DNA of 64,000 nucleotides from Phoronis australis (lineage: Eukaryota; Phoronida; Phoronidae), in contig NMRA01000639.1 in the NCBI GenBank assembly GCA_002633005.1, forward strand, positions 139,609 to 203,608, read 5' to 3'. The notes under the pieces are model-generated. The model ran no database searches, was not told the DNA's origin, and saw only the letters and a list, made by a program, of their open reading frames with translations. Made by a program: the position numbers and the translations under genes. Positions 35,908 through 46,400 of the stretch are shown one piece after another (position 1 is the stretch's first letter; each line of letters starts with the position of its first letter).

Positions 35908-38900
35908 CTATTTCTTGGGATTTTGATCAGCGCTCCAAACTAATTGATCGAACTTCTTTACGTGATCATATCCAGTCCTGTTAGCCAACCAGTAATACCC
36001 TGAAACATTAAAATAACTGTTTTTATTTTTATTTCAGCAATTCGCAATAGCTTTGTGACTTAATTATAGCTGACAATGTTGTGTATTTAAGACCAGCCTC
36101 ATGATGGATTCGAATTTTCGACCTCGGCGGACTATCGTAGTCTTGTCATTTTGTTGGTAGCGCCGAAAGCCAATGCGTCAAGTATCTGAACATTTAACAG
36201 ATAAAGTCATCACTTCAGTTTCAGTTAAATACACCAAATGACTGCAAGCCGGTATCGGGAATCCGCGATTTCTAATAACAACACAAAAACAGAATTTTGC
36301 TGTTTTACAGCTCTGGTCAAATCGAAGTCTATAGAACCAAACAATAATAAAATCTCAAAAAACATTTTTCATCCCAAAACCACAAGTGTCCCTTAAGTTA
36401 TCATGATCTTATAAAAATTTGTTGAAAGTGAAATAAGAAATTTAACAAATGAATTGAAAACTCACGCCGACAAGCATTCAACCATAACTTTTTATTCATT
36501 ATAAACAGGGCTCGATTTGGTGACCCGCAAGTCGCCAATGCGACCTCACACCTCAGATTTTGTTTGGCATCCTAGTAAAAATCCCAGGTGGCTAAGAAGC
36601 CATCGTGCTACATCTGAGCATGTATTCTAAATACTAAAGGAAGTGAACAGATGGAAATCGGAATCGTTCGGAAAAAATGTGAGGACCCGATCGCTTCGGA
36701 ATCCTCAGGTTGCAAGAGGCGAGCCTGTGCATGGAACATTGTGCCTGAGAGGAAGACATAGGTCGTTAACGAGCATACAAGACACTCTGAATATTCCATT
36801 TAAGTAAAAACAAAAAAAAAAACGCCAGATGATTTTGGGTACACCGGCGACATCTGCTGAGTTCACCAGTTCACTACTTTATCGTGTCAGTAACAATCAC
36901 CAAGCTAATTCAGTCAGTATAAACTGTAAAGAGCCTGTAAAGGAACATTAAAGAGTCATTGGCCATTCAGGACCAGCACGCTTCTGGTGCTCTGAATAAC
37001 ATGCAGAGCTCAGTGACCCTACAGCTATGGTGACGACCTATTTACTATTTCCTGTCATTGTTGCTACACTCATTTCACTTCATGGATGTAACTTGACTCG
37101 TATGTCGACACTTGATGTCTTATTGCTTATAACCTGATGATGTCTAATGAATACACGGAATGTCGAATCAATATGAACTTTTTCATTTGTGTTGCGATTG
37201 TCTGTTTTTTGATCCTATTATGGCCAAAAACTGATGTCATAAACAACTTATTTATTTCGTTTTCAGCTCCTGCCACCGAGATTTGGCGACCTCAGTTTTG
37301 GTTTGGCGACCTGGGAATTTTAACAGGTTGCATTTGGTGAGATGACATTAAGATAAGCGCTAAGCCCAGATAAAGCATTTTTACCTTCTAAAACTTTTGG
37401 ATGGTGGTGATGAAGGTATTTTCTGTGTTCTATAATAAAATAAAATAAAATAAAAATACCTCATAAACAAATCATCACAAGCAATAAAATTATCATGCTC
37501 AATATGTACATCAGTAAGGAAACAACAAAGAGATATAAATGCAAAAATAACATAATTAAATGAAACTGAATACATGGGTCATTTCCATGAGAACTCAACA
37601 AGAGGGTGTACATACACCCAAACAAAACAACGAGGGTGTGCATCTTCACTTAGGGTGAAAGTGTTTTTGATAGTTCACCTTGGGTTATTAAGAACACATC
37701 AAAAATTAGTTATCAGTTCTTCACTAGTTTGAAATATTGGCATGTAAAAATGGAGGGTCGTGCCTTTCCCTCCATGAATGTGATGGTAATTTTTGATTTT
37801 GACAATTTCACGTCTTCAATATTACTTAAAGCTGCATTCCCCTCATTTAGTTGAGATAAAATCAATCCCATAATATTCCATTATGATACAATTCCATTTA
37901 CGTTACCAGTAAGAACTTCTAGAGCGTCAATAAAGCAACCCGAGAAACCATAATGACTCAAGAAAATGCTTCATGGTTCGTTGGCCGACCCTGAATCGAA
38001 AATGGTGCATTTCCTAGGATCACATTGGCAACAGAAATGGAATCCTATCACGGTGAGGGATTATACGAGATAGATTGTATGGGAGTACAAGACCTGGTTC
38101 CATTTTTGTTTTTTAGCCAGCTAAATGGGACAAAATGCACCATTAATTCATCACACTAAAACTTTTAATATTAGGTAAGTGGATATTATTTTTTTCAATT
38201 GCGACATCAGAATCATCTTATCTCACAGCATGTACAAATACAGTGACTTCAAGATTATTTAATCACCAGATATATAACTTCCTTTTCTGTATGTTACACT
38301 GTGAGCTACATGAAGCATGGCTCCAAAAAGAGCTTCTACTGGGCAAAACAGGCTATGAGTGGGCAATTATCAAACCAACGTGATTTTATTCACACATTTG
38401 TGCATGTCTTACAAGGACAAAGTAAAATCTAGTTGTTTTGGATCTGCTTCAAAGAAAAGTTTAACTTTCATTATAAGGCAATTTGCCAAAAACATGATTT
38501 GTGCAGTTACATTGTGTTATTGTTTCTACTAACGCTATGTACTGCCACTTGATTCATGCCCGATGACAACAAATACCTTTCATTCTGTTGCATTTCAAGT
38601 CTATATCATAGCTGTATCAAGGATAGTTCTTCAACTCTTAGGAGCGCCACCTATTGGCTGAAGCCTAAACCTGCACAACTGCACCATTAGGGTATGATTC
38701 AACAGGATACTAGGACTTTCTTTTAAATACTTTGCATTAATGAGGCTAGTCTGGTCAATGCTTGCCAGGCTCTTTTGAAGTACATTTGACTTTCGCTAGT
38801 TGGAACTGGCTGCGGACAACAGGTGGCACTGATAAACATTAGTCAGTGACCAAATGTTGTCAATGGAAGTCGTCATAATCTTAGCAAAACACTGAAACAG

Positions 38901-41625
38901 CTGGTGACGAACAACGTCAAGTCAGTGCAAAAATTATGTTCTTTTGCCAACTGTATAATTTCTGAAGCTGAACTTTAGAAGCAAGCAGGTCCAAAAACAA
39001 ACAGATTTTTTAGTAGATTCTAATAAGGCATAAAAATGTGTGGACCTTATCTCAAAAAGTCTGACATGCTTTTCACTAAAAGTCATTTTCGCAGCTCTGT
39101 GATCCCAGCAGATTTTTTTTGAAGGCCTGGCTGAATTAGCTTCAAATCTGGCATCCACAGAATTGAAATGCACTATCTGAGTAATGTTGATCATAAAACC
39201 TCATAGTGAGGAACTACTTGACACATGTTCATACTATATATCCAGTATGAGCTTGAAAAAAATTAAACCAAATCTACGATGGCCACCCGAATTTTTTTCA
39301 ATTATGGTTGATTTCACATGGAATGATCCATATCAACATTTTTATCTACAATGACCTTATCAGGTTCACGAGGAGGCAGTGTGGCCTGGTTGATCAGTGC
39401 CCGCTTTCTTTACTCGAGGTCGTGAGTTCAGTTCCCACCAGTTCACACTGCTAAACCCTTGAGCCAGGTTTCTAGCTCCTCAGCTCGGTTTTAACCACAT
39501 ATTAATAAAGCATAAAAATATTTCCAGGTGATCAGTGCAATGGGCCCACATGCGAGGCCTGCGCATGTACCAGACCGCCTGCAATTATTTTTTTTATCAC
39601 ATTCACGGAAAGATAGCATTTGTTGACCTACCTTGTGACCTGTTGATCTTTCGCCAATAGAGATAGCCAAAGCCTGCAGCAGCAAGTTCTATAAGAAACA
39701 ATCCTTTCAACAAGTCACCACCGAGTGTTGATTTTTTGGGAAACTTTTGCAGCATTGTCCATCAGCGCTGTAACGATATTTAAATGAAAGTTCTCTGACA
39801 GAGCGACACTTGACAAATTTGACTGAACAAAGGAGTATAAGTGATCACAATGGAAGCGTCTCCTAAGACGACAACACTCATTTCACCNCAGAAATGGAAT
39901 CCTATCACGGTGAGGGATTATACGAGATAGATTGTATGGGAGTACAAGACCTGGTTCCATTTTTGTTTTTTAGCCAGCTAAATGGGACAAAATGCACCAT
40001 TAATTCATCACACTAAAACTTTTAATATTAGGTAAGTGGATATTATTTTTTTCAATTGCGACATCAGAATCATCTTATCTCACAGCATGTACAAATACAG
40101 TGACTTCAAGATTATTTAATCACCAGATATATAACTTCCTTTTCTGTATGTTACACTGTGAGCTACATGAAGCATGGCTCCAAAAAGAGCTTCTACTGGG
40201 CAAAACAGGCTATGAGTGGGCAATTATCAAACCAACGTGATTTTATTCACACATTTGTGCATGTCTTACAAGGACAAAGTAAAATCTAGTTGTTTTGGAT
40301 CTGCTTCAAAGAAAAGTTTAACTTTCATTATAAGGCAATTTGCCAAAAACATGATTTGTGCAGTTACATTGTGTTATTGTTTCTACTAACGCTATGTACT
40401 GCCACTTGATGCATGCCTGATGACAATAAATACCTTTCAATCTGTTGCATTTCAAGTCTATATCATAGCTGTATCAGGATAGTACTTCAACTCTTAGGAG
40501 CGCCACCTATTGGCTGAAGACTAAACCTGCACAACTGCACCATTAGGGTATGATTCAAGAGGATACTAGGACTTTCTTTGAAATACTTTGCACTACTGAG
40601 GCTAGTCTGGTCAATGCTTGTCAGGCTCTTTTGAAGTGCATTTGACTTTCGCTGGTTGGAACTGGCTGAGGACAACAGGTGGCACTGATAAACATTAGTC
40701 AATGATCAGGTGTTGCTAATGGAAGTCATCATAATCTTGGCAAAACACTGAAACAGCTGGTGACGAACAACGTCAAGTCAGTGCAAAAATTATGTTATTT
40801 TTTGCCAACTGTAGAATTTCTGAAGCTAAACTTTAGAAGCAATCGGGTCCAAAAACAAACTGATTTTTTAGTAGATTCTAATAAGGCATAAAAATGTGTG
40901 GACGTTATCTCAAAAAGTCATGCTTTTCACTAAAAGTCATTTTCGCAGCTCTGTGATCCCAGCAGATTTTTTTTTGAAGCCCTGAATTAGCATCAAATCT
41001 GGCATCAACAGAATTGAAATGCACTATCTGAGTAATGTTGATCTTAAAACCTCATAGTGAGGAACTACTTGACACATGTTCATACTATATGTCAAGTATG
41101 AGCTTAAAAAAAAAATTAAACCAAATCTAAGATGGCCACCCAAAATTTCTTTCAATTATTATGGTTAATTTCAAATGAAAGGATCCACATCAACATTTTT
41201 TTCTACAATGACCTTATCACATTCACGAGGAGGCAGTGTGGCCCGGTTGATAAGTGCCCGCTTTCTTTACTCGAGGTCGTGGGTTCGAGTCCCACCAGGT
41301 CACACTGCTAAACCCTTGAGCCAGGTTTCTAGCTCCTAAGCTCGGTTTTAACCATATATCAATAAAGCATAAAAATATTTCCAGGTGATCAGTGCAATGG
41401 GCCCACATGCGAGGCCTGCGCATGTCTGGTACAACGTGTATCAGACCCCCTGCAATTATTTTTTTATCATGTTCACGGAAAGATAGCATTTGTTGACCTA
41501 CCTTGTGACCTGTTGATCTTTCGCCAATAGAGATAGCCAAAGCCTGCAGCAGCAAGTTCTATAAGAAACAATCCTTTCAACAAGTCACCACCGAGTGTTG
41601 ATTTCTTGGGAAACTTTTGCAGCAT
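35908..41625 (-). CDS. CEBPZOS: CEBPZOS-like small mitochondrial membrane protein (3 exons)
   Basis: Exons in transcript order: 41502-41625 or its duplicate 39632-39755 (41 codons, phase 1), 37385-37429 (a 45-nt microexon) and 35908-35999. All phases fit and give 86 aa. The start reads MLQKFPKKSTLGGDLLKG and a transmembrane helix follows (GLFLIELAAAGFGYLYW). The sequence tracks human CEBPZOS in order: KG-LFLIEL matches KGVLVAEL, NRSQ matches HTSQ, HPKVLEGYY matches YPFILEVYY, and FDQLVW matches LDQKTW near the C-terminus. Length fits (human is about 80 aa). CEBPZOS is reported as a mitochondrial protein of unknown function. Exons this short are easily missed. The two exon 1 copies differ by synonymous changes only (AAG or AAA for one Lys). 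Identity rests on a by-eye alignment. Confidence 0.78.
37431..37457 (+). repeat. AAAAT microsatellite
   Basis: Five-base AATAA/AAAAT units run in tandem next to the acceptor side of the CEBPZOS microexon (minus strand), where they read as a T-rich polypyrimidine-like tract. Confidence 0.7.
38032..39887. repeat. 1.86-kb duplicated block, copy A (ends at an N)
   Basis: This block is repeated at 39889-41757 with a few percent substitutions and small indels. Copy A stops exactly at the single N (39888) and copy B starts just after it with the same CAGAAATGGAATCC. It includes CEBPZOS exon 1 and a tRNA-derived SINE-like segment. The pattern is typical of two haplotypes placed in tandem by an assembler. 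Confidence 0.9.
39373..39480 (+). mobile_element. tRNA-derived SINE-like element, copy A
   Basis: This is the diverged counterpart of 41231-41345. The tRNA-like head keeps the paired ends (GCAGTGTG and CACACTGC), but its B box has decayed to GAGTTCAGTTCC. Confidence 0.55.
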
Positions 41626-41757
41626 TGTCCATCAGCGCTGTAACGATGTTTAAATGAAAGTTCTCTGACAGAGCGACACTTGACGAATTTGACTGAACAA
41701 AGGAGTATAAGTGATCACGAAGGAAGCTTCTACTAAGACAACAACGCTCATGTCACC
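39889..41757. repeat. 1.86-kb duplicated block, copy B
   Basis: Second copy of 38032-39887. It is joined to unique sequence on its right, so it is the better candidate for the real promoter-proximal end of the CEBPZOS-like gene. Its exon 1 (41502-41625) is intact. Confidence 0.9.
41231..41345 (+). mobile_element. tRNA-derived SINE-like element, copy B
   Basis: An RNA polymerase III type promoter is visible: an A-box-like TGGCCCGGTTGATAAGTG and a perfect B box GGTTCGAGTCC at 41282-41292. GCAGTGTG (41233-41240) pairs with CACACTGC (41301-41308), as in a tRNA acceptor stem. A clear anticodon arm is missing. A non-tRNA body (CCTTGAGCCAGGTTTCTAGC) follows, which points to a SINE rather than a tRNA gene. 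Confidence 0.6.
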
Positions 41758-42038
41758 ATTGACGAGGCAGAGCCAGAGGATGACCTCAGAGATCATGACA
41801 TCACCACTGCCACTCAATAAGAGTGACAGTGCTGCAAGAAACACTGACAGCATAATCAATGAAGATGATGACGCTGACTTGAATACTGATGACAATACTG
41901 ATATACCCACAACAATTGATTATTCAAAACATGGCCACCACAGCACCATCTTGTATCTGATTTTGACCAAAAAATAGTCCTCAAGCTTTTCATGAGATAT
42001 AATTTAGTGCAAGTTTCATGTAGATTGAGCGAAAAATG

Positions 42039-42168
42039 TATACTGTATCCTGTATCTGATAGACCAACAAGAGAAATCAATCTATACTGTATCCTGTATC
42101 TGATAGACCAACAAGAGAAATCAATCTATACTGTATCCTGTATCTGATAGACCAACAAGAGAAATCAT
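42039..42168 (+). repeat. 44-bp tandem repeat, three copies
   Basis: Three nearly identical units with period 44 contain TATACTGTATCCTGTATCTG and ATAGACCAACAAGAGAAATC. They end exactly where the dispersed foldback repeat begins (42169), so array and element may have moved or expanded together. Confidence 0.85.
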
Positions 42169-42478
42169 ATGCCGGAAGCTTTTCGGCGAATTATGTCTCA
42201 TACTGATTAACCAAAGTCGTATTGTTATATAAGTATCTTTTGCGCAAAGAGGGACATCTTAGGAGGCCGTCCATGTCTTTAATTCATTCCAACTTGAACA
42301 AAGTACTCTCATAATTAAACCTTTTCTTCGAGCAGCCCTTCGTTCAGTTGCTCAAATCTGCAACTTACCATTATTACACTACGCACGCTCCTATTTTTAC
42401 AGCGCCTGCCAGGGGCACACGCAGAGTTAAAAACGGCCAGTTGCTGATTTGGGCAACTGAACCAAGGCCTACCAGAAG
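42169..42478 (+). mobile_element. Dispersed foldback-like repeat, copy 3
   Basis: It starts GCCGGAAGCTTTTCGGCG, as does copy 1 (799). The 3' half forms an inverted repeat: GTTCAGTTGCTCAAATCTGC (from 42342) pairs with GCTGATTTGGGCAACTGAAC (ending at 42462), with about 75 bp between. No open frame is present. The right end is close to the single N at 42481, so the boundary is uncertain. Confidence 0.55.
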
Positions 42479-43001
42479 AANTGACGAAATGTTCGTTTAG
42501 AACAAGTGTTTGAAATAGTTCATTAATGAACCCTTTAGTGCGGAATACAGTTCATTACATTCGCAAATTATTCTATATACCAATAAATTCAGCTCAAAGT
42601 TGAAGGTCGCGGGAACAGGCGACTTTTTCAACTTTTAAGTGCAGGAAAGTGAAAACTACCTACATAATCGTGTTCGCAAGGCTCCCTTTTGTTCTTTCAC
42701 GAAGTTTCACGTAAAAATTCGCGAGTTTAGTCTTCTCCTGGGTTGAAAACCAAATAGCACTCATTTTTACCGGCATCCATTTTGGTCTGAAAAATCGGTC
42801 ACGTCCCTGCAAAAAACTCGTACAAAGTATTATTAAACGAATTTTGCGACAAAAAAAGATTATCAGATAAGTAAAACAATATATTTTTTCATATTTTGCA
42901 ATAATTTTTATTCACTTTTATTACATTTTTGAGTTATTTTTTGCCGATTGTAGTGAGCGAATTTAACACGGTGACAGATACGCGAAGCGATTCGCTGAAG
43001 A

Positions 43002-43107
43002 ATGCTGTCCTCGCTACCAAGGGCAAGGAAGGGCAATGTTTTGAAAAACGCAAAAGAAAATGACCCTGATACTGCCAACAATCCTAGAGTACAGGAGGCA
43101 ACAAAAT
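43002..43107 (+). CDS. Candidate short first coding exon (alternative start of the ZnT6 gene or another gene)
   Basis: An ATG at 43002 opens 35 codons (MLSSLPRARKGNVLKNAKEN..EATK) ending in a good donor, AAAAT|GTAAGC, in phase 1. Like the 43463 exon, this phase would join in frame to ZnT6 exon 2 at 46712. It reads away from CEBPZOS exon 1, consistent with a divergent promoter between about 41630 and 43000. I do not recognise the peptide, and it may be chance. Confidence 0.3.
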
Positions 43108-43462
43108 GTAAGCTGTGACTTTGTTTAAAAAGTTAACCGAAGAGTGCCATCAACAGTAGCATGAATTTTCACAGAAAAATGCAACCAAATGTTTCATAAA
43201 TGTATCCCCATTCACCCCATTGTCTTACATCAGTTCATCAGCAAACCAGAGCTCTCCTTAAGAAGAAAACACAAATGAGAAGATGATGTACAACAAAATA
43301 CAGCAATTTCTATTGGTCAATAGATACAACTTAATATTTTTTAACCAATCGTGAAGTACATTGCAATTGAAGATATTTTAAAGATGGTGGTCGTGATAGA
43401 CAGTCGGTGAAAAAATTCCACGTTGCAATATTTTGCGTTTTCGTATGTTTTATCGCTAAAAT

Positions 43463-46400
43463 ATGGCAGCACATGGTAGTCAATTGCGATTTCAACCGGG
43501 ACAAACGGTACTAAATATCGGAGAACTCAATGAAGTTGATCTGAAGTCAGGTGAATATTGTTTAAGGACATCCATCCAATCTGCTGGACAAGCTTAGCCA
43601 CTGGTCGGATATAGCGATCCCTGCTTTTGTCTTGAGAACCAGTTTCATCCTCAGTTGCTAAGCTTTTAACTAATACAGCCTAAGACACTCTTAACTTGTT
43701 AACAGCCGCTTGACATGATACTATAATGAAGAGAAAGGATTACAACTGCTATCAATATGGTCGCCCACTAGGCACTTCCGAAACAACTCAAATCAGTCAA
43801 ATCACGCCAATCTGGGTGTAACGTACACATGTTATGTGCGACTTGCACATTCAATAGTTTATGGAATTCCAAGTCTGTCAGGTAACACGCACACGTAGAT
43901 TTTACACGTTTACAGGTTATGCCAACTTTTAAAATAGATGTGCCGATTCCTGAGCCAACGAATGTAGTTCATTCACAAGAGGATGTCAACGATCGCGTAA
44001 TTAATACCCCTCATGAAATTCAAACTTGTACACGAGAACGGCTGAAAGGTGGCGAATTGACGGAATTTTGAGAGAACTGCTGGTGCTTCAATCCTTCATA
44101 CAACTCCCAATGTGAAACAAGGACTGTCATTCAGCTAGCACTTCATGTCAGTCATATGACTTGGGGTCAAGTGCCTTTTGGGGTTGGACTGAAATGCGTT
44201 CAGCGGTTACGTTATTTTGTCATCGGAGCACATCAACCCATTACAAAATAGATTTTAATGGGTAAATGAGTCAACGCGAACGTGTTGATGTGTAAAACGT
44301 GTACGCGTTACCTAATGACACACTTGGAATTCCATACTAATTATATGGCTTTAAAAATTGACTTATTAGTCGGCAAGATTTTGACGTTTTTTGGCCGGGT
44401 AAATAGCAGGTTATTTTTTCGACAAGTTGACATGTTACACAAGTCGACCAAAGACAAGGGCATGCATTGTCTGGTGAATAGTAAAAGTAGGTTTTGTGGC
44501 CAATTTGTCAGATGAATGTTGGAAAATCTGTTTCTAGCCTAGTGATTTCAAGCTCGTCCTATGCAGTAAAATTCTAATATATTGGTGTGCATAGGGTCCA
44601 AGTAGGTTGTGGAGAACATTCTTCAACAACTGACATGACTTTGGTCAAACTGACAATTAAATTCTTAAGTACCATAATAGCTCACTTGCGAGTTTCTCGT
44701 TAGTCACTGTGGGGGCAAAACCTGCCATATTGCTCTTGTTTTGCCCTGAGTTTTTGCTACACACGCTAAAACTTACTGGAGTTCTTATGGTGAATTTTAC
44801 GCTTAAAATGTTAAAACAACTTAAGATATGGTAGATGGATCGTGGAATAACTGTGAATGGACGAAGAAAATGTGAACTTGTTATGTTGTGCGAAGCTGTG
44901 AACGGACTGAAATTGGAACTTAACCCGCTCTAGGCCTGAGTGCTGCAGGCATACAGGGGCGATAGTGTATCCCCATAAAAAGATATTCACTTCAAAATAC
45001 AGCAAATAAAATCAAATGAAACATGCATATGTGTACATGAAGTTATAATTAACACATACTCTGACTCTGGACACAATTTAGTCTACAAATAACTTGAGCA
45101 TATCCATGAAAACCTCGCGGTTCTCTCGAGTTTCTCTCACTGACCGCCANNNNNNNNNNNNNNNNNNNNNNNNNNNNNNNNNNNNNNNNNNNNNNNNNNN
45201 NNNNNNNNNNNNNNNNNNNNNNNNNNNNNNNNNNNNNNNNNNNNNNNNNNNNNNNNNNNNNNNNNNNNNNNNNNNNNNNNNNNNNNNNNNNNNNNNNNNN
45301 NNNNNNNNNNNNNNNNNNNNNNNNNNNNNNNNNNNNNNNNNNNNNNNNNNNNNNNNNNNNNNNNNNNNNNNNNNNNNNNNNNNNNNNNNNNNNNNNNNNN
45401 NNNNNNNNNNNNNNNNNNNNNNNNNNNNNNNNNNNNNNNNNNNNNNNNNNNNNNNNNNNNNNNNNNNNNNNNNNNNNNNNNNNNNNNNNNNNNNNNNNNN
45501 NNNNNNNNNNNNNNNNNNNNNNNNNNNNNNNNNNNNNNNNNNNNNNNNNNNNNNNNNNNNNNNNNNNNNNNNNNNNNNNNNNNNNNNNNNNNNNNNNNNN
45601 NNNNNNNNNNNNNNNNNNNNNNNNNNNNNNNNNNNNNNNNNNNNNNNNNNNNNNNNNNNNNNNNNNNNNNNNNNNNNNNNNNNNNNNNNNNNNNNNNNNN
45701 NNNNNNNNNNNNNNNNNNNNNNNNNNNNNNNNNNNNNNNNNNNNNNNNNNNNNNNNNNNNNNNNNNNNNNNNNNNNNNNNNNNNNNNNNNNNNNNNNNNN
45801 NNNNNNNNNNNNNNNNNNNNNNNNNNNNNNNNNNNNNNNNNNNNNNNNNNNNNNNNNNNNNNNNNNNNNNNNNNNNNNNNNNNNNNNNNNNNNNNNNACA
45901 CATTCAGCAACTGTTACACTCGTCGATTCAATAACCTGCTGTCTCTATAGCTGGCTCTCTATTGACTATCGCTGTAAGTGCTGATTCTCTTCACTGCAAC
46001 TCAACTGTAATTCTCCTGATTAACTTTCTTGAACTTCTGATGAACTGACTTGATCTCCTGATGAACTGACTTGATCTCATGACTTGATCTCATCTCTAAC
46101 ACTAACCCGTGCTTGTGTATTTATACCCTAATGCATTGTTCTGGAACTTTTTATTAATTCAAGCACATTCTAGAACTTTTCTGAATCTACCCAACCATTC
46201 TACAAACATGTACTAATCTCTAGAATATTCCAGACTGCACTAATCACTGTCATGCTAGAGTCTTCTAGAAAGTTCCTCACTATATTGTAGTAAACAAATG
46301 ACATCATCATTCTACTGACCTCAGTCTTCTAGAAATTCCATACTATTCTGTAGTAAACATCATCATTGTACTTAACTCAGGGGTCATGCCAATCAAACAG

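Noticed and set aside
41233-41308. Functional tRNA gene
   Set aside because: Acceptor-like ends and B box are present, but there is no convincing anticodon arm and a SINE-type body follows.
41711-41977. 88-codon plus-strand frame rich in Ser, Thr and Asp
   Set aside because: Low complexity, lies at the end of the duplicated block, and has no splice or homology support.
45049-45984. Open frames of 250-296 codons on both strands
   Set aside because: They are almost entirely translated N from the gap; only the 23 codons at 45078-45149 were kept, as weak evidence.
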